Below are positions 48,431 to 58,192 of a stretch of 64,000 nt of DNA, piece after piece. The translations under genes were made by a program, and so were the position numbers. Where the stretch lies: the NCBI GenBank assembly GCA_020050435.1, contig JAGVKQ010000017.1, positions 1 through 64,000 on the forward strand, read 5' to 3'. This DNA comes from Candidatus Caenarcanales bacterium (GTDB lineage Bacteria; Cyanobacteriota; Vampirovibrionia; 2-02-FULL-35-15). Every line of letters starts with the position of its first letter. Within the stretch, counting starts at the first letter, position 1. The notes beneath the pieces are model-generated. The model made no database searches, was not told the DNA's origin, and saw nothing but the letters and a program-made list of their open reading frames with translations.

Positions 48431-48606
48431 ACAACATCTTAAGAATAAATTGTTAAAATTTTTAAACTCCGAATTATTAATATGATCTAAAGAATAGTTT
48501 TTCATATACAATTTCACTAATTAATAAGTTGCTATGGGTATCCCTAGAAATATAAGTAGAGCTTGATACTTGTATATTATTGGTAAAATTTAAATGAGGA
48601 CTATTT

Positions 48607-49008
48607 ATGAATGGAAATATCAGAGCTTTACTTGTAGAAGATAATGATGGTGATGCATTTTTGCTAGAAGAAATTATTTCAGAGAAAAAAGAATCCAGTC
48701 ATATAGAATTAACTCGAGCTGAGTCAGTATCTCAAGGAATAAGTCAACTTTCTCAAAATAAATTTGATGTTGTTTTATTAGATCTTGGGTTGCCAGATGC
48801 TAATGGAGTTACTTCCATAAAAAAAATTAAAGAGCATGCAAATGAAGCACCTATAATTATAATTACTGGCTCAACTTTAAAAAGGGATGAATTAAGAGAT
48901 TGTATTTCATCCACTGATGAATTTTGTATAAAGGGATTTTTAGATTCTGAATCATTAACTTACACTATTGAATCAGCTATTAGAAATCATAAAATTGAAA
49001 ACAAATAA
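48607..49008 (+). CDS. Response regulator, receiver only
   Basis: 133 residues, with LLVEDNDGDAFLLEEI at the start, phosphoacceptor Asp59 in VVLLDLGLPDANG, and a Lys in EFCIKGFLD. GAGG lies upstream, and a TTGATA/TAAAAT pair (15-base spacing) suggests a separate promoter. It is 176 bases from the first regulator. It ends three bases before the argG stop on the opposite strand. It is probably an alternative output or a sink for the same kinase; this is inferred from position. Confidence 0.93.
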   Translation: MNGNIRALLVEDNDGDAFLLEEIISEKKESSHIELTRAESVSQGISQLSQNKFDVVLLDLGLPDANGVTSIKKIKEHANEAPIIIITGSTLKRDELRDCISSTDEFCIKGFLDSESLTYTIESAIRNHKIENK

Positions 49009-49011
49009 GAA

Positions 49012-50352
<1,341 letters not shown>

Positions 50353-50388
50353 TTAGCCGTTTTAATTATATCGCATAGGCAAAATAAA

Positions 50389-50467
50389 GGATCGATCCAA
50401 TTTATTTGGTCGATCCATGCAAAGCACAGAATTGAAAGATTTCAGCTTGTCTGAAATCCCACAAATA
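50389..50467 (-). repeat. Two-hairpin intergenic element, copy D
   Basis: Read on the minus strand: hairpin 1 (50458-50438) pairs GATTTCAG with CTGAAATC around ACAAG. Hairpin 2 (50416-50389) pairs GGATCGA with TCGATCC, carries the bulged A, then CCAA with TTGG around ATAAA. The spacer contains CTGTGCTTT, shared with copy F. It lies upstream of argG, in the argG direction. Confidence 0.88.
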
Positions 50468-50473
50468 AATATA

Positions 50474-51184
50474 CTACCTTTTAAATTCTATGCAGAGATA
50501 TAGGTCCTTTTTAAATAGTTCCTTTTGTTTAGAAAACCCAGCCTCATTAGCAATATCTCTAATAACAGAAACACTTTCAGGATAATCAAAATTATAGACA
50601 TGATCACAAACATAATTTTTGTCTTCAACAGTTAATGCACTCCAGTTTTTATAAACACCAGATTTATACACATTAAACCACTCTTCTCTACTTCCTTTTT
50701 CATTTATTATGTCTACTAAAATAAAACAACCTTCTTCTTCCAAAGAATCAAAACATTTTTTAAAAAATCTTTTCTTATCATCTAAAGATAAATGATGAAG
50801 CGCAAAGCTAGACCAAATTAAATCATATTTATTTAAAGCTGGGGACTCTAAAAATTCTTTAGATAAATCTTTTACTAAGAATTCTTTTTTACATTTCACT
50901 ATATCCAAGTTTGTTTTTGCTTCTTCTAAAGATTCTTTAGATAAATCATAAGCGGTATAAGATTCCACCTTAGAATTTTCTAATACCTGTGTCATAAAAA
51001 ATGCATTTCCCGAACCAAGATCTAATAGTTTAAAAGGTTTATTTGATAATTCTTTTTCAATATAGTTTTTTAAAATCCCATACATTTCACTATGAAACAT
51101 ATAATTATTCTTCACTACCTTAGAATAAACATCCAAGTTGCTAAAATAATCTTCTACATTCTTAAATAAGGGAAAACTATGCAT
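50474..51184 (-). CDS. SAM-dependent methyltransferase
   Basis: 236 residues. The SAM motif I is LLDLGSGNAFFMTQVL, motif II is YTAYDLSKESL, and motif IV is YDLIWSSFALHHL. This is the generic Methyltransf_25/12 pattern. TATAAT ends exactly six bases before the ATG, so the message appears leaderless. It lies next to tRNA-Gly(CCC), which is divergent from it. The substrate cannot be told from sequence. Confidence 0.88.
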   Translation of the reverse strand: MHSFPLFKNVEDYFSNLDVYSKVVKNNYMFHSEMYGILKNYIEKELSNKPFKLLDLGSGNAFFMTQVLENSKVESYTAYDLSKESLEEAKTNLDIVKCKKEFLVKDLSKEFLESPALNKYDLIWSSFALHHLSLDDKKRFFKKCFDSLEEEGCFILVDIINEKGSREEWFNVYKSGVYKNWSALTVEDKNYVCDHVYNFDYPESVSVIRDIANEAGFSKQKELFKKDLYLCIEFKR

Positions 51185-51190
51185 AAAAAT

Positions 51191-51196
51191 ATTATA
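51191..51196 (-). promoter_or_regulatory. -10 hexamer of the methyltransferase gene
   Basis: TATAAT (minus strand) followed by ATTTTT and then the ATG at 51184: six bases between hexamer and start. Confidence 0.6.
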
Positions 51197-51282
51197 ACTC
51201 CTAATATTTAGGGTAGAATATTAGAGAATACTGAAAATTTAGTCTTTCTTGAAACTTGCAACTTTATCCTTGCAACTTACGT

Positions 51283-51353
51283 GCGGGTGTAGTTTAGTGG
51301 TAAAACGAAAGCTTCCCAAGCTTTAGTTGAGGGTTCGATTCCCTTCACCCGCT
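51283..51353 (+). tRNA. tRNA-Gly(CCC)
   Basis: Acceptor GCGGGTG/CACCCGC, anticodon stem AAAGC/GCTTT around TTCCCAA (anticodon CCC), and T arm GAGGG-TTCGATT-CCCTT. CCA is not encoded; a run of T follows and then two-hairpin copy E. The leader (CTTGAAACT...CTTGCAACT) is like that of tRNA-Gly(UCC) at 27806. Confidence 0.95.
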
Positions 51354-51356
51354 TTT

Positions 51357-51440
51357 TTTTATGGGGCTTCAAACAAGTTGAAGCCTCCTTTAGGTAAAAG
51401 TAACAATCTATCGGATCCGCCGAGTAAATCGGACGGATCC
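51357..51440 (+). repeat. Two-hairpin intergenic element, copy E
   Basis: Hairpin 1 (51363-51388) pairs GGCTTCAA with TTGAAGCC around ACAAG. Hairpin 2 (51413-51440) pairs GGATCCG with CGGATCC, then the bulged A, then CCGA/TCGG around GTAAA. It begins right after the T-run of tRNA-Gly(CCC). Confidence 0.88.
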
Positions 51441-51523
51441 TGTTTACTGACAATACGAAGCTGGGCAGACCCACTTTTTTATTTCACCCTCTACTTGCTC
51501 TTCCCCTCAATCTTTTTAATATA

Positions 51524-52030
51524 CTAAACCTGAAATCCTATCTTCTTTTTAGGCTTTATTGGTTCTTCCACTAATTGTTTTATAGCATCAAATACAACTT
51601 GAAATTGTTTATCATATTTAGATTCCATTTCTTCTATCTTTTTTCTTAGATCTTTGTGACTTTCTATCATTTCTCTAAGCTTAGTAAAAGTACGCATGAT
51701 TTGAATATTTACCATAATGGCTCTTTCACTGTTAAGTACACTAGAAAGCATGGATACTCCTTGTTCTGTGAAAACATGCGGTAAAGTCGGATAAAATTTT
51801 AGTTTCTTAAGGTTATCACAAATTGTGATAACCTCATCTCGCTCAGACTTTGTAAGTTGAAACATAAAATCCTTCGGGAAACGTTTTTTATTTCTCTTTA
51901 CTGCCTGGTTTAAAACTCTTGTTTCTACATCATACAATTCAGCTAAATCAGTATCAATCATCACTTTTTTACCTCTAATAAAGTAAATTTTATTTTCAAT
52001 TTTTTCTGCTGGGATTAGTGCACTTGCCAT
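51524..52030 (-). CDS. ORF6N-domain DNA-binding protein
   Basis: 168 residues from the ATG at 52030, with GGTGA before it; a GTG nine bases earlier is an alternative start. The ORF6N domain is clear: KIYFIRGKKVMIDTDLAELY, VETRVLNQAVKRNKKRFPKD, FMFQLT and FTEQGVSMLSSVLNSERA. A coiled coil and a basic tail (KPKKKIGFQV) follow. ORF6N proteins occur in phages and as chromosomal regulators. No other phage gene is nearby. The TGTAAC-type inverted repeat lies about 60 bases upstream and may be its own operator. Confidence 0.88.
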   Translation of the reverse strand: MASALIPAEKIENKIYFIRGKKVMIDTDLAELYDVETRVLNQAVKRNKKRFPKDFMFQLTKSERDEVITICDNLKKLKFYPTLPHVFTEQGVSMLSSVLNSERAIMVNIQIMRTFTKLREMIESHKDLRKKIEEMESKYDKQFQVVFDAIKQLVEEPIKPKKKIGFQV

Positions 52031-52089
52031 AAATATCACCGTTTTAATTTGAATGATATTTTACTTCTTAAATTTAATATTTGCAAACA

Positions 52090-52106
52090 TGTAACTCTCG
52101 GTTACA
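52090..52106. promoter_or_regulatory. Inverted repeat before the ORF6N gene
   Basis: TGTAAC-TCTCG-GTTACA, with a further GGTTACATA half-site near 52121. TTTGCAAAC precedes it, as TTTGCAAAA precedes the matching 17-base repeat at 2161. Candidate operator for the ORF6N protein or a shared regulator. Confidence 0.5.
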
Positions 52107-52132
52107 TTGAATGATACCTACGGTTACATAAT

Positions 52133-52999
52133 TCAACTTCTAACTTTTCTACATTCTATTAATTGTGTGGGTTGGTTTGAAATATAGTGATCCCAATATC
52201 CTGGAGAATAAGCAGACGTATCATCAGAAAGAACAAGATCATGCCATTTAATATCATCAAATCCTGCTTTTCTTAGAGCACTTTCATAAGTTTCTTTACT
52301 CCACTGAAAAATTTGAAATTTACATGGTTGTAAAATATGCTTTTTATCATAATCAGTAATTGTTAAAATTGACCCTTCTTCTAGATTTCCGCTTGCACTG
52401 ATGTCACAAAAATATTTTTCACCATTAAAAAGTGGGTTATCAGGATTAGAGTTTAGGGCAAAAAATGGTGAGCCTGGTTTTAAATTCTTCGCAATGTTTC
52501 TACAAAGTTTTTCTAGCATATTTTTATCTTTTGCATAGTGAAGAAGAAAGCCTGCAAAAGCAACATCAGCATGAAGTATCCCCCTCATTCTGGATAGATC
52601 TTCATTCATAAGAACAATTCTTGATTTTCTTTTACACACACGAATATTTTCTTTTGCAATTTCTAACTGATATTCTGATTCATCTATAGCAGCGACACAA
52701 TCTGCACCCTTATCTGCAAATAATTTAGCCCATGAAGCATCTCCTGTAGCTAAGTCGTGAATAAATAGATTTTCAAGATTGGGAAGGCGTTTTATTACCG
52801 TAGGTACAAAAATACATTTTCTATCATCATGATTGTTGCTTACTTCTTTGTAATGATATCCAGCAGAATTGAATTGATATCTTCTATCCAAAAACTGGGT
52901 TTCTAAAAGTGGTGCCGTAAAAGGATTTGAGCTTAATCTACCAATTCCTCCATAAGAAAAAGATAAGTTTGGATTAAAAAGAAAATTCATATTTTTCAT
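52133..52999 (-). CDS. Putative SAM-dependent methyltransferase
   Basis: 288 residues. The SAM-like motif is IHDLATGDASWAKLFADKGA, followed by CVAAIDESEYQLEIAKENI and a DVAFAGFLLHYA block, as in class I methyltransferases. The first 50 residues are a loose, aromatic-rich extension (FNPNLSFSYGGIGRL). The Gly-rich loop is ATGD instead of GxGxG, so activity is plausible but not certain. TATAAT lies nine bases before the ATG. It is monocistronic. Confidence 0.78.
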   Translation of the reverse strand: MKNMNFLFNPNLSFSYGGIGRLSSNPFTAPLLETQFLDRRYQFNSAGYHYKEVSNNHDDRKCIFVPTVIKRLPNLENLFIHDLATGDASWAKLFADKGADCVAAIDESEYQLEIAKENIRVCKRKSRIVLMNEDLSRMRGILHADVAFAGFLLHYAKDKNMLEKLCRNIAKNLKPGSPFFALNSNPDNPLFNGEKYFCDISASGNLEEGSILTITDYDKKHILQPCKFQIFQWSKETYESALRKAGFDDIKWHDLVLSDDTSAYSPGYWDHYISNQPTQLIECRKVRS

Positions 53000-53165
53000 A
53001 GATAATTAATTATATACAAAAGTATATTATTTTTCTAAATTAACCTCTTAAACATGTATTTGACATTCAAACAATACAAAAGTACTATGTCTTTTTTACC
53101 AACCTTTAACCATTCTTTGATATAAATCTTTCATTGATTATTCAATTTTGAAAAAGGAGCAGTTA

Positions 53166-53759
53166 ATGGATATGAATGTAACGGGCGCATCAAGGTCAGC
53201 AGGAGCATCACAAGGTACACAAAGTTCATCTGGTGGAGGTGGAGCATCTGGACAAATAGCTCAACTTCAGCAAAGAAAAGCAACTATTCAGGGACAAATA
53301 GCACAAAAGGAAGCATATGCAAAAGAATGTTATAACGCTCAAGCTGGTCCCGGACAACTGAATAGTTCTGGTGGTTCTTCTGGAGGATTAGATAAAGCAA
53401 AAGTAGAGACTGGCAAAATAATGGCGAACTGGGCAATGGGACCCGGTGCTGGTGCTGGAGAACAAGGAGTAGATCAATTAAAAGCTGAACTTGCTAGTAT
53501 AGATGAACAAATAGCTAGTTTAGAGAGCCAACAACAAGCTGAACAACAGCAACAAAATGATGGAAGCAGCAATAGCGAAAATCAATCTAAGGTAAAAGAA
53601 CTAGAGGATCAAGTTTCTAGTTTAAGAACTGAGGAAAGCCAGGCATTAAAACGAAATGATCTCCCTAAAGCACAAGAGATTGATATTAAAATAGACACTC
53701 TTCAAAGTAGAATTAATGCTATGAGAGGCGGCAATAAAGTACCTGCTGCTGCACAATAA
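53166..53759 (+). CDS. Gln/Ser/Gly-rich coiled-coil protein
   Basis: 197 residues from the ATG at 53166 (MDMNVTGASRSAGASQ), chosen because AAAAAGGAG ends six bases before. A Ser/Gly-rich start and middle linker separate two coiled coils (QIAQLQQRKATIQGQIAQKE and LKAELASIDEQIASLESQQQ). A third, KELEDQVSSLRTEESQAL, lies near the end. No signal peptide or known family. The sequence ACCAACCTTTAAC, found also before the 2531 gene, lies 56 bases upstream. Element copy F follows the stop. It resembles other unstructured orphan proteins here in composition. Confidence 0.75.
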   Translation: MDMNVTGASRSAGASQGTQSSSGGGGASGQIAQLQQRKATIQGQIAQKEAYAKECYNAQAGPGQLNSSGGSSGGLDKAKVETGKIMANWAMGPGAGAGEQGVDQLKAELASIDEQIASLESQQQAEQQQQNDGSSNSENQSKVKELEDQVSSLRTEESQALKRNDLPKAQEIDIKIDTLQSRINAMRGGNKVPAAAQ

Positions 53760-53782
53760 ATTCCATCTTACTTGCAATTAAA

Positions 53783-53897
53783 GGATCGATCCAATTTCCT
53801 GCCCTCCAAAGATTATCGAAGGAGGGATTTGGTCGATCCGTACAAATGTAAAGCACAGCTATAAGAGAGTTCAGCTTGTCTGAACTCCAACAAATAA
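53783..53897 (-). repeat. Two-hairpin intergenic element, copy F, with an extended loop
   Basis: Minus strand: hairpin 1 (53887-53867) pairs GAGTTCAG with CTGAACTC around ACAAG. Hairpin 2 (53839-53783) keeps GGATCGA/TCGATCC, the bulged A and CCAA/TTGG, but its loop carries an extra hairpin (53802-53826, CCCTCC/GGAGGG). It ends next to the -10 of the cyclase gene. Confidence 0.85.
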
Positions 53898-53901
53898 ATG
53901 C

Positions 53902-53907
53902 TAAAAT
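53902..53907 (+). promoter_or_regulatory. -10 hexamer of the cyclase-family gene
   Basis: TAAAAT then GCATTT then GTG: six bases between hexamer and start codon. Confidence 0.6.
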
Positions 53908-53913
53908 GCATTT

Positions 53914-54687
53914 GTGCAAACAATTATTGACATCTCAATGCCCATTGAAAATGATGTAATTTCAGATCCAGCACCTTTTGGACCAAAAGTTACTTATATA
54001 GATCACAAACAAAGCGTCAGTCAAATAGCAGGATTTTTCCCTGGTCTAAAAAAAGAAGATTTACCTGATGGAGAAGGCTGGGCTATAGAACATGTTTCAC
54101 TAATTACCCACAATGGCACACATTTAGATGCACCATATCATTTTCATTCCACTATGGATAATGGAAAACGTGCCATAACCATCGATGAAGTGCCTCTTGA
54201 ATGGTGTTATAAGCCAGGAATAAAACTTGATTTTAGAAACTTACCTAATGGCTATGTAGTTCAGATAAAAGATGTAAAAGAAGAACTTGAAAGAATAAAT
54301 CATAAACTTAGTCCACTTGAAATTGTTTTAGTAAACACCAAGGCTGGGTCTAGATACGGACATGATGATTATGTAAACAGCGGTTGCGGAATGGGAAGAG
54401 AAGCCACATTATTTCTACTCGAACAAGGAGTAAAAATTACTGGTACTGATGCATGGAGTTGGGATGCACCTTTTGTTTACACAAAAGAAAAATATGAAAA
54501 GAGCAAAGATTCATCTATCATCTGGGAAGGACATAAAGCTGGAAAAGAAATGTGTTATTGCCATCTTGAAAAGTTACATAACTTAGAGGCATTACCATCT
54601 AAAGGTTTTACGGTATCTTGCTTTCCTGTAAAAATAAAAAGAGCTTCAGCTGGGTGGACAAGAGCTGTAGCAATTTTGGAAGATTAA
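53914..54687 (+). CDS. Cyclase-family metal hydrolase (kynurenine formamidase-like)
   Basis: 257 residues. The metal motif HNGTHLDAPYH is present (HxGTHxDxPxH), with DISMPIEND at the start and GTDAWSWDAPF later, as in the cyclase/KynB superfamily. These enzymes open N-formyl or cyclic ester and amide bonds, but no kynurenine gene is close. The GTG start has no ribosome binding site. TAAAAT ends six bases before it, so the message is likely leaderless. It sits just after two-hairpin copy F. Confidence 0.9.
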   Translation: MQTIIDISMPIENDVISDPAPFGPKVTYIDHKQSVSQIAGFFPGLKKEDLPDGEGWAIEHVSLITHNGTHLDAPYHFHSTMDNGKRAITIDEVPLEWCYKPGIKLDFRNLPNGYVVQIKDVKEELERINHKLSPLEIVLVNTKAGSRYGHDDYVNSGCGMGREATLFLLEQGVKITGTDAWSWDAPFVYTKEKYEKSKDSSIIWEGHKAGKEMCYCHLEKLHNLEALPSKGFTVSCFPVKIKRASAGWTRAVAILED

Positions 54688-54802
54688 ATTCTCCTAGTCT
54701 TTTAGTACCACTCAATTCCATTCTTAAGCAAATTTAATCTTTAACCAATGAATATTGATTAGCTTAAAGTCTTTATATAATAAGAGAAATTGGGTTAGTA
54801 AA

Positions 54803-55426
54803 ATGCTTTTAACAACTATTCTTCCAAATTTTAATTTATTTAAACTTTTAGCTAGAAAAGCTAACTCACTAAAGGATTTACCTACTGCAAAAGACTCTAT
54901 TTCTGATTTTGATGTTTTAGGATTAAACCACAGATCTACTTATCCAATATCCAGAGAAACAATTTCTGAAACTGTTGAAGCTATTTTATCTGGAGAAGGA
55001 TTTTCAAGAACATTATTTTTTGCTGCAAAGAAAAATCTAGCAAGAAGCGGAGAGGCAAATTTTGAGTTTCATTTACAAAAAGAAGGTTCTTTAGAATTGG
55101 ATTTATTTGATACTTTTGGCTTACATTACTGTGGAAGTAAGAATGGTCTTTTGTTTGTTTCAAGAATTCCAAATGATTCACTTAAATTAGGAGATGATGA
55201 TGATAAAAGTCCAAGACCAGTTAAAGGATTTAAATTAAGTCCTGATAAAGAAGTACAAATAGGAGATTTAGTATATAGAGGTTTAGATAATGGCAAAAAA
55301 CTAAAAGTTAGTAGCACTGGAATAAATGATGAGAATCCTAGAGAAATACAATTAATTTTTACAGGTCCTCAATATGACTCACTTCAAACACCTGAACCAT
55401 TAACAATACATTTAAAAGTTGCATGA
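54803..55426 (+). CDS. Unknown protein, 207 residues
   Basis: The start at 54803 (MLLTTILPNFNLFKLLARKA) is preferred. The earlier TTG at 54755 would place a TATAAT promoter-like site inside the gene. The N-terminus is amphipathic, not a clear signal. The rest is mixed, beta-rich in the second half (GDLVYRGLDNGKKLKVSSTG, IQLIFTGPQYDSL). No family is recognised. guaA starts 31 bases after its stop but has its own -10. Context gives no role. Confidence 0.62.
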   Translation: MLLTTILPNFNLFKLLARKANSLKDLPTAKDSISDFDVLGLNHRSTYPISRETISETVEAILSGEGFSRTLFFAAKKNLARSGEANFEFHLQKEGSLELDLFDTFGLHYCGSKNGLLFVSRIPNDSLKLGDDDDKSPRPVKGFKLSPDKEVQIGDLVYRGLDNGKKLKVSSTGINDENPREIQLIFTGPQYDSLQTPEPLTIHLKVA

Positions 55427-55445
55427 TTATTAATCTCTTTTGATG

Positions 55446-55451
55446 TAAAAT
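55446..55451 (+). promoter_or_regulatory. -10 hexamer of guaA
   Basis: TAAAAT then GTTCTC then ATG: six bases between hexamer and start. There is no room for a purine riboswitch in a leader. Confidence 0.6.
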
Positions 55452-55457
55452 GTTCTC

Positions 55458-57065
55458 ATGAATGAACTCCAACAAAACTTAAGTAAAGAAGATAAAAATA
55501 TCCAATTTTATGACTCAGTAGTAGTTTTAGATTTCGGATCTCAATACTCAGAACTTATTGCCAGACGCGTCCGTGAATTAAATGTTTACTCTGAACTTAT
55601 TCCATATCGCTCCACTGCTAAACAAATAAAAGACATGGCACCAAAAGGCATCATCCTTTCTGGTGGTCCAAATAGTGTTTATGATGAAGGTGCACCTGTT
55701 TGTGATCCTGAGATTTTTAATCTTGGCATTCCTATTTTAGGTGGTTGTTATGGCATGCAGCTTATGGCTAAAACCCTTGGTGGGAAAGTAGTTAAAGCTG
55801 ATAAACATGAATACGGCAAAGCTATTCTTGAAATAAATCCTAAAGATAAACTCTTTCTAGATCTAGAAAGTAAATTCACTAGCTGGATGAGTCATGGCGA
55901 TAGCGTATTAGAACTTCCTGAAGGGTTTTCTATCAGTGCAAAAACTACAAATACTCCATGTGCAGCTATTTCTAACAAAGACAAAAAGCTCTATGGCGTT
56001 CAGTTTCATCCTGAAGTAATTCACACTATGAATGGAATTGAGATCTTAAAACATTTTGTTATAACTATCTCAAAAGCAAAGCCTACATGGTCAATGTCAA
56101 AATTTATAGAAGAGTCTATAAATCAAATCAAAGCAAAAGTAGGAGATAAAGATGTTTTACTTGCTTTATCAGGTGGAGTAGACAGTTCGGCACTTGCTTT
56201 TTTACTTCACAAAGCGATCGGTTCACAGCTTACCTGTATGTTTATTGATCAGGGATTCATGAGAAAAGGTGAACCCGACAGATTGCTTACTACATTTCAA
56301 AATGAGTTTGAAATAAAAGTTCACTATGTACATGCTCAAGAAAGATTTATTTCTGCTCTTAAAGGAGTTATTGATCCTGAAGAAAAAAGAAAAATTATCG
56401 GTAGAGAGTTTATCAGGGTTTTTGAGGAAGAGTCAAAAAGAATTGGACCTTTTGATTACTTAGCACAAGGTACTTTATATCCAGATGTTATAGAGTCAGC
56501 AGACACTAATTATGATCCAACTAGTGGCGAAAGAGTAGCAGTAAAAATAAAATCCCACCACAATGTAGGTGGCTTACCTAAAGACTTACAATTTAAACTC
56601 ATAGAACCATTTAGAAAACTATTTAAAGATGAAGTGAGAAGAGTGGGACGAGAATTAGGTGTGCCTAAACGTATTATTGAACGCCATCCATTCCCAGGTC
56701 CTGGTCTTGCAATTAGAATCATCGGAGAAGCTACTAAAGAACGCCTAGAAACCATTCGTGAAGCAGACTCTATAATTAGAGATGAAATAAATAAATCAGG
56801 ACTTTATAATTCTGTCTGGCAAGTATTCGGAGTGTTACTAACATCAGTTCAGAGCGTAGGTGTAATGGGAGATAAAAGAACTTATTCTAATCCTATAGTT
56901 TTAAGAGCAGTAACCAGCGAAGATGGCATGACTGCTGACTGGGCAAAACTTCCATATGATGTTTTAGAAAAAATCAGCACTAGAATTGTAAATGAAGTTC
57001 CTAATATAAACCGTGTAGTTTATGACATTACATCTAAACCACCTGGCACTATTGAGTGGGAATAG
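55458..57065 (+). CDS. guaA: GMP synthase (glutamine-hydrolysing)
   Basis: GuaA aminates XMP to GMP using glutamine. The N-terminal glutaminase has the nucleophile in GGCYGMQL and HPE in VQFHPEV. The synthetase P-loop is [10 protein letters not shown]. The C-terminal dimer domain has [12 protein letters not shown] and ends KPPGTIEWE. The 535-residue length is normal, with a 15-residue N-terminal extension. The promoter leaves six bases to the ATG. No guaB is nearby, although purA lies elsewhere in this window. Confidence 0.98.
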   Translation: MNELQQNLSKEDKNIQFYDSVVVLDFGSQYSELIARRVRELNVYSELIPYRSTAKQIKDMAPKGIILSGGPNSVYDEGAPVCDPEIFNLGIPILGGCYGMQLMAKTLGGKVVKADKHEYGKAILEINPKDKLFLDLESKFTSWMSHGDSVLELPEGFSISAKTTNTPCAAISNKDKKLYGVQFHPEVIHTMNGIEILKHFVITISKAKPTWSMSKFIEESINQIKAKVGDKDVLLALSGGVDSSALAFLLHKAIGSQLTCMFIDQGFMRKGEPDRLLTTFQNEFEIKVHYVHAQERFISALKGVIDPEEKRKIIGREFIRVFEEESKRIGPFDYLAQGTLYPDVIESADTNYDPTSGERVAVKIKSHHNVGGLPKDLQFKLIEPFRKLFKDEVRRVGRELGVPKRIIERHPFPGPGLAIRIIGEATKERLETIREADSIIRDEINKSGLYNSVWQVFGVLLTSVQSVGVMGDKRTYSNPIVLRAVTSEDGMTADWAKLPYDVLEKISTRIVNEVPNINRVVYDITSKPPGTIEWE

Positions 57066-57068
57066 ATT

Positions 57069-57923
57069 TCAAGCTGTAAGAATTGTAAAGAATTGATCTA
57101 AGTGCATTTCTTGCAATTTATTTAATGGCTCATTGCTTATTCCTGATATAGTCAAAACTTTTGGATGTTGCTTATGTAGTTTTACTAAGCTACATATAGC
57201 AGGTTTATCTATATAGGTAACATTTCCAAAGTCTAATACTAAGCTTGAATTATCTTTATGTGGTTTTACAAATCTTAAAAGCGTTTCGCCCAACGTATCA
57301 AGTCCAACAATTCTATCTGAGTCAAGACAGCTATCGGGTTTAAAACTAATCGTAACAACTCCTGCCTTTGTACTTACCGTGGCAATCTCTGCTAATGTTT
57401 GTTTTTCTTCAAATAAAAGAGTTCTTACTCTTCCAACTCCTTCCAACCTTGCTAATTCTCTTAAATCTCTTTTTTGTCCTGTTCCTAGGCTTTCCCCTTT
57501 AAATTTTTCTATCATTTCTTCTTCTGTATTAGATATTAAAAAGTGTTTGTCGAAATGTTTTATCTCAAGATTTTCTAGAACCTCTGACTTCAAAGATATA
57601 AGCCCTAACTTAACACCACTATTTTTTAGATTCTTGCCTAAGGCAAATAATGCCCCTGAAGCATCTTCACCCAGAAAAGTAACCTTAGAGAGATCAAAAA
57701 TAACTTCATTTGATGTTGTAGTTAGATTCCAAAGCTCATTCTTTAAATTAATTGAATCCACATTATCATCACACAATGACGTTCCTTCATTAAATCGAAA
57801 AACACAAAGGTCACCTTTAATTTCTGGCTTTCCACCAGTCAAATGATCTCTTATACTTCTATATAGATTTAGTTCACGACTAAAAGCTCGTGAACTGCCT
57901 GCAGAAACAGTTAATGTACTCAT
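57069..57923 (-). CDS. Protein with two STAS-like domains
   Basis: 284 residues with two STAS-like units (about 37-141 and 187-283). The first holds VIFDLSKVTFLGEDASGALFAL; the second, LVLDFGNVTYIDKPAICSLV. In phosphorylated STAS proteins this loop is DSSG. Here it is DASG in the first unit and KPA in the second, so the usual regulatory Ser is missing or altered. AGGAG precedes the ATG. It is the last gene of the group STAS5-small-STAS2. It may be a scaffold or constant-state switch in a partner-switching pathway; no SpoIIAB-like kinase is visible here. Confidence 0.8.
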   Translation of the reverse strand: MSTLTVSAGSSRAFSRELNLYRSIRDHLTGGKPEIKGDLCVFRFNEGTSLCDDNVDSINLKNELWNLTTTSNEVIFDLSKVTFLGEDASGALFALGKNLKNSGVKLGLISLKSEVLENLEIKHFDKHFLISNTEEEMIEKFKGESLGTGQKRDLRELARLEGVGRVRTLLFEEKQTLAEIATVSTKAGVVTISFKPDSCLDSDRIVGLDTLGETLLRFVKPHKDNSSLVLDFGNVTYIDKPAICSLVKLHKQHPKVLTISGISNEPLNKLQEMHLDQFFTILTA

Positions 57924-58000
57924 TTGTTAAACTCCTTTGTTTAATTAATTGGATTTATTGTAGCACTATAAAAGTTAAGAAAAGAATTAATATAAAATCG

Positions 58001-58177
58001 CTATTTTATAGACTTCGGGGCTTTAGGAGGTTCATTTTGAATACCTCCTGAAATTGTTGTTCTATTCCCACTATTTTGCCTCAATACTCGACTCATAAGA
58101 TATCCTGCCATTCCTGGATAACCTTTTTTTTCAAAGGACATACCAAGTATTAAAGCTTGCTTTGGGGTTAATCTCAT
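58001..58177 (-). CDS. Small protein between two STAS genes, 58 residues
   Basis: The frame reads MRLTPKQALILGMSFEKKGY followed by PGMAGYLMSRVLRQ and a Gly/Asn/Pro/Lys-rich tail. It starts 15 bases after the stop of the five-STAS gene and ends 77 bases before the next. The first half looks like a helical pair; the tail is disordered. No ribosome binding site is clear. Position and reasonable composition support a real gene. Function unknown. Confidence 0.55.
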   Translation of the reverse strand: MRLTPKQALILGMSFEKKGYPGMAGYLMSRVLRQNSGNRTTISGGIQNEPPKAPKSIK

Positions 58178-58192
58178 ATTTTATATTTTACT

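Noticed and set aside
51524-52030. Prophage remnant suggested by the ORF6N gene
   Set aside because: No integrase, capsid, tail or lysis genes and no attachment repeats are near; flanks are ordinary chromosomal genes.
55427-55457. Purine riboswitch before guaA
   Set aside because: The gap is too short for an aptamer and the -10 hexamer sits six bases before the ATG.
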